DNA from: JACCZX01 sp963807155
GTDB lineage: Bacteria > Pseudomonadota > Gammaproteobacteria > Burkholderiales > Burkholderiaceae_F
Length of the DNA: 64,000 nucleotides
NCBI GenBank assembly: GCA_963807155.1
Contig: CAWEAZ010000021.1
Span: forward strand, 118,653-182,652
Direction of reading: 5' to 3'
Shown here piece after piece: positions 20,974-30,999 of this stretch; within the stretch, counting starts at the first letter, position 1, and the number at the start of each line of letters is the position of its first letter. A program made the translations under genes and the position numbers. Under the pieces are notes generated by a model, which had not been told where the DNA came from, did no database searches, and saw nothing but the letters and a program-made list of their open reading frames with translations.

Positions 20974-22191
20974 TTGAACGACATCACAGTCACCTTCGAC
21001 GACATCATCGCAGCGCACGCGCGCATTGCCGGTCATGTCGAAATCACGCCGTGTTTGCATTCGCAGACGCTGTCGCAAATCACCGGCGCCGAGGTTTATC
21101 TGAAGTTTGAAAATCTGCAGTTCACGTCGTCGTTCAAGGAGCGAGGTGCGCTGAACAAGCTGTCATTGCTGTCACCGCAGCAGCGCGCCAAGGGCGTGAT
21201 TGCGGTGTCAGCCGGCAATCATGCGCAAGGTGTCGCGTATCACGCGCAGCGGCTCGGTGTTCCCGCGGTGATCGTGATGCCGCGCTTTTCGCCGATGGTC
21301 AAGATCGAGCGCACACGCGGTTTCGGTGCGGAAGTCGTGCTATTCGGCGATACGTTCGACGATGCAAAGGCCGAAGCGGCGAGCCTCGCGCGCTCGCGCG
21401 CGCTCACGATGCTGCATCCGTACGACGATGTTGACGTGATCGCAGGGCAGGGCACGATCGCACTCGAGATGTTCGCTCAACAACCGGAGATTGACTCTCT
21501 GTGCGTTGCGATTGGCGGCGGCGGATTGATCTCTGGCATCGCAATCGCTGCGCATCGGCTGAAACCTTCGATCGACATCGTCGGCGTGCAGACCGAGCAG
21601 TTCCCGTCGATGTATGCGGCGTTCAAGGGCATCGAGATGCCATCGGCCAATGCGACGCTGGCCGAAGGGATTGCGGTGAAGCAGCCGGGCGATCTGACGG
21701 TGCACATCGTCAAAAAGCTGGTCGATGATGTCGTGCTGGTCTCCGAAGGCGATATCGAGCAGGCGATCGTGATGCTGCTCGAAATCGAGAAAACCGTCGT
21801 CGAAGGCGCGGGAGCAACCGGACTGGCGGCGATGATGCGGCATCGCGAACGGTTCGCTGGCCGCAAAGTCGGCCTGATCCTGTGCGGCGGCAACATCGAC
21901 CCCATGGTGCTGGCCGACATTATCGAGCGCGGCATGGTTCGTGCTGGTCGTCTAGCTCGGATTCGGGTGCATACGCGTGACGTACCGGGCGAGTTGGCAC
22001 GGGCGGCCACGCTGATTGGCCAGGTGGGAGCGAATATTGAAGAGGTCGAGCATCAACGGGCGTTTACGACATTGCCGGTGCAGAATGCCGAGCTCGAATT
22101 CGTGCTGCAGACGCGCGGTCCGGAACACATCGACGAAGTGCTGCGGACTTTGAATGCCGCGGGGCTTTACGCCACCACGCATCCTTATTAG
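20974..22191 (+). CDS. ilvA: Threonine ammonia-lyase with C-terminal ACT domain
   Basis: PLP-dependent deamination of threonine (and serine) to 2-oxobutyrate, first step of isoleucine synthesis or threonine catabolism. About 405 residues from the TTG at 20974 (LNDITVTFDDIIAAH). PLP lysine in SSFKERGALNKL, the SAGNHAQGVAYHA substrate loop, and the glycine-rich phosphate cup AIGGGGLISGIA. One ACT domain at the C-terminus (IRVHTRDVPGELARAATLIG) makes it the ~400-residue single-ACT type rather than the 500-residue biosynthetic form. Start choice: TTG follows a -10-like TACAAT; the in-frame ATG at 20926 is possible. Divergent from the ABC ATPase. Confidence 0.93.
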   Translation: MNDITVTFDDIIAAHARIAGHVEITPCLHSQTLSQITGAEVYLKFENLQFTSSFKERGALNKLSLLSPQQRAKGVIAVSAGNHAQGVAYHAQRLGVPAVIVMPRFSPMVKIERTRGFGAEVVLFGDTFDDAKAEAASLARSRALTMLHPYDDVDVIAGQGTIALEMFAQQPEIDSLCVAIGGGGLISGIAIAAHRLKPSIDIVGVQTEQFPSMYAAFKGIEMPSANATLAEGIAVKQPGDLTVHIVKKLVDDVVLVSEGDIEQAIVMLLEIEKTVVEGAGATGLAAMMRHRERFAGRKVGLILCGGNIDPMVLADIIERGMVRAGRLARIRVHTRDVPGELARAATLIGQVGANIEEVEHQRAFTTLPVQNAELEFVLQTRGPEHIDEVLRTLNAAGLYATTHPY

Positions 22192-22211
22192 TCGACTGAC
22201 GAAGGTCCATC

Positions 22212-23192
22212 ATGGTTCCTGATGAAGTTCTTGCGCCGCCGCGATCGACTCCGCAATTTATCGATCTGTTGGCAACGACGATCGATCCGCGCGCAGAGCT
22301 CACCGAAGCGCTGCTGCAGACGCGTGCCTTCATCCCGCCAAAATATTTTTATGACTCGCTTGGATCGCGGCTGTTCGAGGCGATCTGCGAGCTGCCGGAG
22401 TATCCGCTGATGCGCACCGAGCGTGCGATTGTCGATGCCCATGTGCACGAGATCGCAGCACGCATCGGACCCGGCAGTGTGCTGATTGATCTGGGCGCCG
22501 GCAACTGCGAAAAAGCCGAGCGTTTGTTCGGCTGGCTTGCGCCGACGCAATACGTTGCGATCGATATCGCCGCCGATTTTTTGCGCGAGCGACTCAACGT
22601 GCTGGCGGAGCGTAATCCGCAACATTCGATACTCGGAATCGCGCAGGATTTCACGCAGTCGATCCAGCTTCCGGCGGAAGTTGAGGACGGTGCGCGCACT
22701 CTGTTCTATCCGGGCTCGTCGATCGGCAATTTCGCGCCAGACGCAGCGTTCGCATTCTTGCAACGCACGCGTGAAGTTTGTGGCGACGACGGCCATCTGC
22801 TGCTCGGGGCAGATCTCGTCAAAGACAAAGCGCTGCTCGATCTTGCCTATGGCGATCCGTTGGGCGTGACCGCGGCGTTCAACCTGAACGTGCTGCGCAA
22901 CGTCAATGAGTTACTGCGCAGTGACTTCAATGTCGCCGACTGGCGCCACGTCGCGTTCTTCAATCCCGAGCGCTCGCGCGTCGAGATGCACGTCGAAGCA
23001 CGTCGCGATCTAATGGTTCGCTGGCCGGGCGCCGAACGCGCGTTCGCCTCTGGCGAACGCATTCACACTGAAAACTCTTACAAGTACACGCCAGACACGC
23101 TGCGTCAGATGCTCAAGCGCGCAGGCTATGCATGGGTTGCGCTGTATACCGATGACGCGGGCGGCTTTGCGGTCGCGCTGGCTGGCGCATAA
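22212..23192 (+). CDS. egtD: L-histidine N-alpha-methyltransferase (ergothioneine biosynthesis)
   Basis: Trimethylates histidine to hercynine with SAM. ATG at 22212, 326 residues, typical. Motifs: FIPPKYFYDSLGSRLFEAI and ELPEYPLMRTERAI (the family's N-terminal signature), SAM-binding LIDLGAGNCEKAERLF, FYPGSSIGNF, LLLGADLVKD, NLNVLRNVN, and IHTENSYKYT near the C-terminus. Twenty bases after ilvA, and convergent with egtB (ten bases between stops). Together the two supply the core ergothioneine pathway; no EgtC or EgtE homologue is visible here. Confidence 0.95.
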   Translation: MVPDEVLAPPRSTPQFIDLLATTIDPRAELTEALLQTRAFIPPKYFYDSLGSRLFEAICELPEYPLMRTERAIVDAHVHEIAARIGPGSVLIDLGAGNCEKAERLFGWLAPTQYVAIDIAADFLRERLNVLAERNPQHSILGIAQDFTQSIQLPAEVEDGARTLFYPGSSIGNFAPDAAFAFLQRTREVCGDDGHLLLGADLVKDKALLDLAYGDPLGVTAAFNLNVLRNVNELLRSDFNVADWRHVAFFNPERSRVEMHVEARRDLMVRWPGAERAFASGERIHTENSYKYTPDTLRQMLKRAGYAWVALYTDDAGGFAVALAGA

Positions 23193-23202
23193 GGGTGCGG
23201 AA

Positions 23203-24392
23203 TCAGCGTCGCACCAATCTGATCGTCGAATACACGTACGGATAGTCGGCCCGAAACCAGTTACGAAACGAGCGGCGCAACAGATTGCGCGACGTTACGG
23301 GTGAGCCGCCTTTAAGCACGTAGTGCTCATCATCAAAGAAGTTGGCTGAATAGCCGGGGTAATAAGAACTTGCCTCGAACCCGTCAAAGCCTTTGAACGG
23401 GGTCGACGTCCACTCCCATCCATTGCCGATCATCTGCGACACGCCGTATGGGCTGTCTCCGGCGGGATTTGAACTCACCGGTACGGGATCCCAATGAGCG
23501 AAATCGAAGTTGCCGTGCACACCGTTGGGAGCGGTATTGCCCCATGGATACGCCTGATCGTCGTCCCGATAGGCAGCGCGGTGCCATTCCGCTTCGGTGG
23601 GTAAGTCGAGCGCCGGCCCAATGCGCGAACGAGCGCGCCTGTTCGTGCGTCGCGTATACCGGCGCATCAAGCGGCAGCGGCACTTCATCGAACATGCGAC
23701 GCAGACGCCACGCACCGTCTCTCAAATGCCAGAACAGAGGCGCCGCGCCGCCCTGTTCGACGAAGCGCAGGTATTCACCGTTAGTCACTTTGTGTTTACT
23801 GATTTCAAACGCGGGAACGGCCTGTACGTGCGCCGGGAATTCGTTGTCCCAGCCGAATTCGCCGTTCGGCTGGCCCAGCTGCGTCGTGCCCGCTTCGATT
23901 GCAATGAAACGAGTGGCTGGGTCGTTAGTAGCGGACACACTGGGCGTTGCAGAAAGCGCTCGCCGCTTCAACCGTGGGTCGAGCTGGTGCAGCAGATAGC
24001 AGATCGTTTCCGCGTGCATCCAGCGATGTTCGATCACCATCTGCTGCCTATCGGCCGGAACCCGGTCCCAAATTTCATCGATTGCTGCCCGCGTTCTGTG
24101 CCACGTAGGTCTGCACGGCTTCGAGCTGCGGCCAATCGGCGGGTGTGTCCTGCGGAGCTTGCCCTGGCGGAGGATCGATGCCCGCCTCAAATAACGTATC
24201 AAACGACGCATCGAATGACGGCTTGCCGAGGACGCCGCGCGCGAGCTGGTTCCAGTCGAAAGCGTCCAGATGTCCCACGTAGAAGATCAGGCGATGTCGA
24301 GCGGGGATCGGGCGCTCGTATAGCGTTTCGCGTGCAACGATCCCAAACAGGGAATCGGTAAATGCGCGCGCTCGCTGGAGTTCGGTTTTCAT
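23203..24392 (-). CDS. egtB: EgtB-type non-haem iron sulfoxide synthase (two frameshifts)
   Basis: Joins hercynine to a thiol (cysteine or gamma-glutamylcysteine) with O2. Read in three frames. From ATG 24392: MKTELQRARAFTDSLFGI and YVGHLDAFDWNQ, a DinB-like part carrying one iron His. After a shift near 24090: IDEIWDRVPADRQQM and EHRWMHAETICYLLH, containing the HxxxHxE iron motif. After a shift near 23615: LPTEAEWHRAAY, SQMIGNGWEWTSTPF and LRRSFRNWFRADYPY, the FGE/sulfatase-modifying-factor fold. About 395 residues in total. Placement beside egtD supports the role. The N-terminal sequence (HLDAFD rather than the mycobacterial style) means sulfur donor choice is open; a selenoneine-synthase (SenA) role cannot be excluded. 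Confidence 0.82.
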
Positions 24393-24490
24393 TCAGTCTC
24401 GATCTGAGTGCACGCAAGACGATAACCCGAGAGGCGCAGGCTCGGCGCTGTGATAGCGATGGTGGGCATGGCAATTGCATTTTTCGTGCC

Positions 24491-26598
24491 GTGGCCGCAC
24501 ACGCAAACTCTTCCGACAGTCCCGCACCCGTCACACCACGCAAGCGGCGTTGGCCTTGGGTGCTGGGCGCGATCGCTCTTGCGCTCGTATTGTTCATCGC
24601 GATCTTCGACTGGAACTGGTTTCGCGGCCCGCTAGAACGCTATTTGAGCGAATCCTCGGGGCGGCCGGTGACCATCGGGTATCTCGACGTCGAACTGGCG
24701 CTGCCACCTCGCATCATTATTTCTGACATCGCGATCGGCAACGCGGAGTGGGCGGGTGACGAGCCGCTTGCCGTCTTGCGTGAGCTGATGTTCAGCGTCA
24801 GCGTGCCGTCGCTGTTTACGAACAAAATCGTTTTGCCGCACGTAAGGTTGACCGGTGGTGAGGTCACTCTCGTGCGCGACAAGGACGGCCGTGCCAATTG
24901 GCAACTGCGCAAAATCGGACGAGCCCTCGACTCGCACTGTTGACGTCCAGTCGCTCGCATTGATTGACGCGAGCCTTTCGTATCGCGATGCGATTCAGAA
25001 CATCGATGCTCAAGCGCGTGGAGAGTCACGCGTCGACGGGCCCTACGAGCAGCGCATGACCTTTGGCGGAAAGTGGCGCGGCAGTCCCTTCGAAGGGACC
25101 GCTGATATCGGCAACGTCTTGTCGCTGCGCGATTTGAAAGAGCCTTTTCCCCTCCGCCTTGCTCTGCGCTTGGCGAGGACGTCGATCAACGCCGAAGGCC
25201 AGGTCGCTGACATTAGAAATTTGAGTCACATCGATGCCAAGGTGTCGATCAGCGGGCCGAGCCTTGGGACGCTCTATCCGACGCTGCCATTGGCTTTGCC
25301 GGAAACGCCGCCCTACCGCGCCACAGGACGTCTGGTTCGCGAAGGCGATGTGTATACGTATACGGGCTTTACCAGCGTGATTGGAAATACCGATATCGCC
25401 GGTGACGCGCGCTATGAGCGGCGGAAGCCGCGGCCGTTGCTGACGGCAACGCTGAAAAGCCGCAGCCTCGATCTTGCCGACCTGGGGCCTCTCGTCGGTC
25501 TTCCGCCTCGTACGAGTGCGAGCACACCACCCGCTGCGCCCAAGGCCACCCCGACACCCGCGAAAGCGGCGCCGGCAAAGCTGCCGCCGGGCAAGGTGTT
25601 CCCGAACGGCGATTTCAATGTTCAGAAGCTCAACGCGATGGACGCCGATGTGCAACTCACCGCGGCCACGCTGAAAATTCCCGAGCAGATTCCTCTCGAA
25701 AACTTTTCTACGCACATGAAGCTCAACGGTGGGCTTCTCGTGCTGGATCCTCTCAACTTCGGCGTGGCGGGAGGCAACCTCATATCAACGATCACTCTCG
25801 ATGCACGCAGCAATCCGATTGCTGCGAAGGCGTCGATCGATTTGCGGCGCGTTCGCCTCGGACAGTTGTTCCCGACTATCGACACGATCAAGAACACGAG
25901 CACCGGTTCGGTCGGCGCACAGATTCGTCTAGTAGGGCGGGGCAATTCGATTGCCGACATGATGGCCACGGCAGACGGCACGATGAACTTCGGAATGGCA
26001 GGCGGGACGAGTGTCCGAGCTTGGAGTGTGGCTCGTCAATCTGCAGGGCGGTCAACTGATACCGCTGCTTTTCGGCGGCGACCGTCCCACTCAGATCAGG
26101 TGCGGCGCGGCGGCCTTCACGGTCGACGACGGCCTGGCGACTCTGGGCCTGTTCGTGTTCGACACCGACGAGTCGAACATCACCGGCACCGGTACGCTCG
26201 ACCTTCGCGAAGAGAAGTTCGACATCACGCTGGAGCCGCGGCCTAAGAAGGCAGGCATTCTGTCGTTGCGCGGTCCGGTGCGTATTTACGGCACGTTCCG
26301 CGAAGTCAATTTCGGCGTATCGGGCCAGACGGTCGGACGCGGGTTGAGCGCGGTTGGACTCGGCCTCTTGAATCCGTTGCTGGCTTTGCTTCCGCTGATC
26401 GAGACCGGCCCCGGGCAAAACGCCGATTGTCAGGCGGTGCTGGCGACGGTAAGCGGGGCCGTCAAGCAATCCGGAAAAAAAGTCGGCGACGCTCCGACCG
26501 CAGAAGAAAAAGCCACCTCGCCGGCGCCAATCGTCGATATGCAAAAGAAGCGGACCGAGCCGCCCGCACCGATCGTCGACGTGCAGGCGAAGAAGTAG
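24491..26598 (+). CDS. AsmA-family envelope protein (two frameshifts)
   Basis: Large periplasmic protein anchored by one N-terminal helix, of the AsmA/YhdP group implicated in inner-to-outer membrane lipid transport. GTG at 24491 begins a short basic lead (TPRKRRWPW) then the helix VLGAIALALVLFIAIFDWNW. The AsmA N-terminal hallmark follows: LSESSGRPVTIGYLDVEL. Shifts near 24930 and 26008 link three frames; the middle one carries the long beta-rich body with a Pro/Ala linker (about 25515-25590), and the last has LGVWLVNLQGGQ and the C-terminal AsmA-like segment. Total about 700 residues, ending in a Lys/Pro-rich tail. The exact start is uncertain; the egtB start lies 98 bases away on the other strand. 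Confidence 0.8.
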
Positions 26599-26616
26599 GT
26601 CGCGTCCGCGCAGTGG

Positions 26617-27687
26617 CTAAGAGATCTCGCGCGCCGTCATCCGGTACTTGAAGTTGTCCGGATCCAGACTGTCGATCCGGCCCTGCGCATTTTCGGCTTG
26701 CGGATACATCAAGAACGGAACCGGCGCTTTGCTCGACCCCGGCAACCGCACGTCGTGTGCGTAGTTGTATGCGAGCCAGTTACCTTCCCACCCGCCCCAC
26801 AGCATCGACCGCGCTTGCTTGACGACGTCGTCACTCAACGTCAGCCCTGGCTTTTCTTCCAAGACGACTTTCCGCACGTCGGCCGGGTCGACCGGAACCC
26901 AGCCGATGTTCTGCGCATAAAACTCGGCGCGGCAGTGCTGCGCACGCGTGATATCGCCCGATTTGCCGAGACTCTTGTAGCCACGGCTTGAATCGGCGAC
27001 GCGCACGCCGTATACGTCGCGTGCCGGCACACCGACTGAGCGCGCAAGCGCAACGAATAGCGCATTCAGATCGGCACACTTGCCGTTCAGGTTATTGCTT
27101 TCAAGCATCGCCTTGATATCGCCGACGCCGCAGCCACGCGTCTTCGCGTTGCGCTCGGTGTTCTCGACGACCCAGTCGTAGATCGCACGTGCCTTGTCGA
27201 CGTCCGAACGTGCACCGCGGGTCGCTTTCAACGCGGTCTCGCGCACGATGCCGTCCGTTGGCATGAATGCGGTCGGCTTCAGGTAAACGGCTTGCTCGGC
27301 CGCGCTCGCCAACGTTCCCGCGCCCGACTTGATGTCGACCTTGCGATCGCGAGTGCGAAAACGGCTGGTCACTTCAAACACCGGCTGAGCTTCGCTCGGC
27401 TTGAACACGGCAGCGCCGATCGCGGCACGATAATTGGGCTCGATCACATCGTTGTTGATCGTGAAGTTGCCGCTGACCGAATTTTCCAGCGTCTGAAACC
27501 AATCGGTGTCCTGCGACAGCGGCAGCGGTACCCACACCATCACTTGTCCGGCAGGAGCGGCGACCTCGACCCGCGTCACGACTTCGAAAGTGCGCCAGGC
27601 GTCGGTGGCCTGCGCGCGGGCAGCAAGAGGTGTCAGAGCAAGCAAGCCAGCGGCAGGGCCCGCAGTGATCAGCGTACGGCGTTTCAT
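26617..27687 (-). CDS. Exported transglutaminase-like cysteine protein
   Basis: Papain-like transglutaminase-fold protein, 356 residues from ATG at 27687. The N-terminus MKRRTLITAGPAAGLLALTP ends in AARAQA and looks like a signal peptide, with a twin-Arg that could be Tat-type. An N-terminal beta domain is followed by the core: Cys in LNGKCADLNALFVALARS, His in AQHCRAEFYA and Asp in WVPVDPADVRK form the expected triad. Such proteins are peptidases or amidases rather than true cross-linkers in bacteria; the substrate is not known. It lies 52 bases after the TlpA-like gene and is likely co-transcribed with it and selD. Confidence 0.87.
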   Translation of the reverse strand: MKRRTLITAGPAAGLLALTPLAARAQATDAWRTFEVVTRVEVAAPAGQVMVWVPLPLSQDTDWFQTLENSVSGNFTINNDVIEPNYRAAIGAAVFKPSEAQPVFEVTSRFRTRDRKVDIKSGAGTLASAAEQAVYLKPTAFMPTDGIVRETALKATRGARSDVDKARAIYDWVVENTERNAKTRGCGVGDIKAMLESNNLNGKCADLNALFVALARSVGVPARDVYGVRVADSSRGYKSLGKSGDITRAQHCRAEFYAQNIGWVPVDPADVRKVVLEEKPGLTLSDDVVKQARSMLWGGWEGNWLAYNYAHDVRLPGSSKAPVPFLMYPQAENAQGRIDSLDPDNFKYRMTAREIS

Positions 27688-27739
27688 CGTGTGTCTCCGA
27701 ATGGTGTGGCGGCACGCGCCAACGATGCGTTGCCGACCG

Positions 27740-28285
27740 TTAGCGCGATGGCTGCGCAGCAAGCAACGTGCGAATTGTGCTAACTAGGCGCGGACTTGTC
27801 CAATCGGCTGCGCCGCTCATCCAGTAGCGGATGTTGCCGGCGCGGTCGACGAGGTAGTTCGCGGGAAACACGCGCGCGCCCCACGCACGGGCGACATCGC
27901 CATCGGTGTCACGCACCACAGGCAGCGTGAAGTTCATCTTGTCGATGAAGCTTTTGATGCGCGCCGGCCCTTCCTGATAGTTCACGGCGAGTACTTCGAA
28001 GCCGTCCCCGCGCAGTTGATCGTGCAATCGTTGCAGCGACGGCATCTCGGTAATGCACGGCTCGCACCACGTTGCCCAGAAGTTCACCAGCACGACCTTG
28101 CCACGAAGCTGTTGCAGCGAAAGCGCGGCGCCGTCGATCGTCAGCAAATCGATAGCGGGGGCGACGGGTTTGTCTTTCCAGCGCTTGAGCTCCGCCGCGT
28201 GCAGGCGGGAAACAAACGCGGCAAGCACTGCGCCGATGAGCAGCGCGCGCCGCGAATCCGCGCACTCAATTAACGCTGATGCCAT
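27740..28285 (-). CDS. TlpA/ResA-type periplasmic thioredoxin
   Basis: Membrane-anchored or exported thiol-disulfide reductase, 181 residues. The redox motif is WCEPC in VNFWATWCEPCITEMPSL (about residues 75-92), with the cis-Pro region ARVFPANYLVDR. The N-terminus SRRALLIGAVLAAFVSRLHA is a signal or anchor. ATG at 28285 overlaps the end of selD by 20 bases, which suggests translational coupling. Proteins of this family reduce disulfides in cytochrome c maturation or keep periplasmic thiols reduced; the downstream cysteine-dependent transglutaminase-like protein is a plausible client, but that is inference. Confidence 0.88.
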   Translation of the reverse strand: MASALIECADSRRALLIGAVLAAFVSRLHAAELKRWKDKPVAPAIDLLTIDGAALSLQQLRGKVVLVNFWATWCEPCITEMPSLQRLHDQLRGDGFEVLAVNYQEGPARIKSFIDKMNFTLPVVRDTDGDVARAWGARVFPANYLVDRAGNIRYWMSGAADWTSPRLVSTIRTLLAAQPSR

Positions 28286-29312
28286 TGCCTTTTTTGAGGC
28301 TGCCGATTGTGGCGGCGCGATCGAAGCCCTCCGCGCGAAAAACAGCGAGAACATCATCGACCGCTCGCGGCGCGCACGCGACCAGCAGGCCGCCGCTGGT
28401 TTGCGGATCCGTCAGCAATGCTTTCGTTACCTCGGAGACGTTGTTCAACGTCACGTGCTCGCCGTAACCCGCCCAGTTTCGATTCGACGCGCCGGTGATG
28501 TAGCCGCGTGTAGCAAGCTCTTCAACACCGGGCAGCCACGGCACCGAGTTGAGATCAACCGTTGCCGCGAGCCCGCTGCCAAGCGCGATTTCGTTCAAGT
28601 GGCCAAGCAGGCCAAAGCCGGTGACGTCGGTCATCGCATGCACGTCGGACATATCCGCAAACTTGCGGCCCGGCGTATTCAGCTGGGTCGTGCTTGCGAT
28701 CATTTGCGCGTAGCTCGCAGTGTCGAGCGCGCCCTTTTTCAACGCGGCCGAATAGACACCGACACCGAGGGGCTTGCCAAGAATCAGGATGTCGCCGGCC
28801 TTTGCGCCGCTGTTTTTCTTCACCTTTGCCGGATGAACCAAGCCCAACGCGACAAGCCCATAGATCGGCTCCGCGGAATCGATCGTGTGGCCGCCCGCGA
28901 TCGGAATGCCGATTGCGGTGCACACTGATTGACCGCCTTCGGCGATGCGCCGGATTACTTCGAGCGGAATCTTGTCGATCGGCATTCCGAGCAGTGCGAG
29001 CGCCATGATCGGTGTCCCGCCCATCGCATAGACATCCGAAATCGCGTTGGTGGCGGCGATTCGGCCGAAATCGTACGGATCGTCGACGACTGGCGTGAAA
29101 AAGTCGGTGGTCGCAACGATCGCCTGCTCATCGTTCAGCTGATAGACGGCAGCATCGTCCGCAGTTTCGATGCCAACCAGAAGCTGCGGCGGCACGATCC
29201 CCCGCACTCCGTGCAGAATTTCGCTCAACACGCCGGGCGCGATCTTGCACCCACATCCGCCGCCGTGTGCGAAAGACGTCAACTTGATCTTCAAGTCATT
29301 GGGAGCATTCAT
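28266..29312 (-). CDS. selD: Selenide, water dikinase (selenophosphate synthase)
   Basis: Makes selenophosphate from selenide and ATP, the selenium donor for selenocysteine, 2-selenouridine or selenometabolites. 348 residues, ATG at 29312. The catalytic segment is HGGGCGCKIAPG with Cys20 and Lys23 matching E. coli Cys17/Lys20, so it is the cysteine (not selenocysteine) form. Also TTDFFTPVVDDPYDFGRIAA, NAISDVYAMGG, GGHTIDSAEP, DVTGFGLLGHL and LLTDPQTSGGLL. No selA, selB, selU or senB is present in the window, so the selenium end product is not shown here. Confidence 0.97.
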   Translation of the reverse strand: MNAPNDLKIKLTSFAHGGGCGCKIAPGVLSEILHGVRGIVPPQLLVGIETADDAAVYQLNDEQAIVATTDFFTPVVDDPYDFGRIAATNAISDVYAMGGTPIMALALLGMPIDKIPLEVIRRIAEGGQSVCTAIGIPIAGGHTIDSAEPIYGLVALGLVHPAKVKKNSGAKAGDILILGKPLGVGVYSAALKKGALDTASYAQMIASTTQLNTPGRKFADMSDVHAMTDVTGFGLLGHLNEIALGSGLAATVDLNSVPWLPGVEELATRGYITGASNRNWAGYGEHVTLNNVSEVTKALLTDPQTSGGLLVACAPRAVDDVLAVFRAEGFDRAATIGSLKKGNGISVN

Positions 29313-29333
29313 TTCCCGAATTATGATCGACAG

Positions 29334-29743
29334 ATGAAGACATCACATTGCACCGTCGCGATGCTCGTTGCGCTCGCACTCTCTCCGCCCGTCCCGGCAC
29401 AGACATCGCTCGCGGATTCTTTCGTTGAAGCGCAGGAGCTTGGCCGGCGCGACGAAAAAGATCCGCTGACGCGTCGAGTACCACCGCAGCGTGCTGTTGC
29501 CGCAGTTCAGCGCACGGTATCGGGCGCACCTGCGTGATTGTCAGGCGGCGCTGCCGCAGCCCGATCAGACGCCGTTCTCGTTCGTCGCCGCCATCGATGC
29601 TGAAGGCAAGGTGCTCAAGCTATGGAGCGACCGCAGTCCGCCGGTGTATTCGTGCTTTGCGCGGGAGGCTGCTGTTCGAACGTTTCCCGCCGCCGCCGCG
29701 CGCGCCGTTCTATCTCTACATCCACATGCGGTTCGCGGACTGA
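29334..29743 (+). CDS. Small exported hypothetical protein (two frameshifts)
   Basis: ATG at 29334 gives a clean Sec signal peptide (MKTSHCTVAMLVALALSPPVPAQ), then SLADSFVEAQELGRRDEKDP. The reading must change frame near 29480 to give LLPQFSARYRAHLRDC, TPFSFVAAIDAEGKVLKLW and PPVYSCFAR, and again near 29668 to give LLFERFPPPPRAPFYLYIHM and the stop at 29741-29743. The reconstructed protein is about 135 residues with two mature cysteines (DC and SC). No family recognised beyond a general resemblance to small secreted proteins with a C-terminal beta strand. Divergent from selD with only 21 bases between the starts. Confidence 0.55.
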
Positions 29744-29769
29744 GCGATGTCCGACCGCACGCCGAGCCT

Positions 29770-30195
29770 CTACGGCACTTGAATCTTGCCGCCGCCCCCC
29801 AATCCGCCGACTCCGCCTAATCCTCCCGGACCAAAGCTGCCGCCGCCCTGACCGGGCAATACCAGCGACGACGCACTTTGCCGGCGCAGCTCCTGCAATT
29901 CGTTGACCGTGCGTTCGACCGCGGCCTTGGCGGCTTTGGCGTAACCCGTGACCGCGGCGTCCAGCGATGCGGCTTCGATTTCGAACGTGACCGGCAGCGG
30001 CCCCATCTGCGTCATGATCTGCGCCTCACCGATGTACAGCGTTTCGCGCTTCGCGTCGGGGTCGCCCTTTGACGTCACCGGAACCATCGCGCGAATCGTG
30101 CCGATGCGGCGATCGGTATAGATCTCCTCGCGATACAGCGACGTGGCGTCCATCTTGATATCGAGGTCGGCAGCGGTGGCCATCTCTGTCTCCAT
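29770..30195 (-). CDS. Hypothetical protein with Gly-rich C-terminus, coupled to fabI
   Basis: 141 residues (or 137 from the internal ATG at 30183). The ATG at 30195 overlaps the fabI stop (TAATG), so it is translated with fabI. The sequence has a beta-rich start (DIKMDATSLYREEIYTDRR), RAMVPVTSKGD, YIGEAQIMTQMGPLPVTFEI, a helical EAASLDAAVTGYAKAAKAAV and ELQELRRQSASSLVLP, then a Gly tail GGLGGVGGLGGGGKIQVP. No signal peptide, so cytosolic. I do not recognise a functional domain. Neighbouring fabI may indicate a lipid-related or housekeeping role, but that is only context. Confidence 0.75.
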   Translation of the reverse strand: METEMATAADLDIKMDATSLYREEIYTDRRIGTIRAMVPVTSKGDPDAKRETLYIGEAQIMTQMGPLPVTFEIEAASLDAAVTGYAKAAKAAVERTVNELQELRRQSASSLVLPGQGGGSFGPGGLGGVGGLGGGGKIQVP

Positions 30196-30988
30196 TATTC
30201 AGTTTCCAGCGGCGATCCCATCATGGCGTTGAACCCGCCATCGACATGCGTGATCTCGGCGGTAATGCCGGCCGCAAGATCCGATAGCAAGAATGCCGCC
30301 ACGTTGCCGACGTCGTCTATCGTGACGTTGCGCCGCAGAGGCGCCGTGCTTTCGACCGCCGACAAAATCTTCGAAAACCCCTTGATACCCGCCGCCGCGA
30401 GCGTCCGGATCGGACCGGCCGAAATGCCGTTGACGCGAATGCCGCGCGGGCCAAGGCTCGCCGCCAGGTAGCGCACGCTGGCTTCGAGGCTCGCCTTTGC
30501 AAGCCCCATCGTGTTGTAGTTCGGTACCGCGCGCGTCGAACCCAGGTAGGTCAGCGTCAGCAACGACGCTTTGCGCCCTTCCATCAGCGGCAACGCTGCT
30601 TTCGCGAGCGCGGGAAAGCTGTACGAAGAAATGTCGTGCGCGATGCGAAAACTCTCGCGCGACAGCCCTTCGACGAAATCGCCCGCAATCGCTTCGCGCG
30701 GCGCGAAGCCAATCGAATGCACGAGGCCGTCGAGTCCGTCCCAGCGCTGCTTCAATGCTTCAAAGGCTGCGGCAATTTGCGCGTCGTCGCCGACATCCAT
30801 GTCATAGACGAGATCAGAGCCGAACTGCGCGGCGATCTCGCCGATGCGCTCGCGGAAGCGTTCGCCGACGTAGGTAAATGCAAGATCGGCGCCCTTCGCG
30901 CTTACACGCTCTGCGCGATGCCGTAGGCAATCGAGCGATTCGAAAGAACTCCGGTGATCAGCAGGCGCTTGCCGGCCAGAAACCCCAT
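30195..30988 (-). CDS. fabI: Enoyl-[acyl-carrier-protein] reductase (NADH), frameshift near N-terminus
   Basis: Final reduction step of each fatty acid elongation cycle. ATG at 30988 gives MGFLAGKRLLITGVLSNRSI and AYGIAQSV, the FabI NAD-binding start, then a stop. One or two indels near 30905 (expected CxREGADLAF) move to the frame with ADLAFTYVGERFRERI, MDVGDD, HSIGFAPREAI, and the catalytic pair in YLGSTRAVPNYNTMGLAK (Tyr-x6-Lys). C-terminus HVDGGFNAMMG. Total about 263 residues, as expected. The gene is essential in most bacteria unless another enoyl reductase exists, so a sequence error is the simplest reading. Confidence 0.9.
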
Positions 30989-30999
30989 CTCAACCTATC

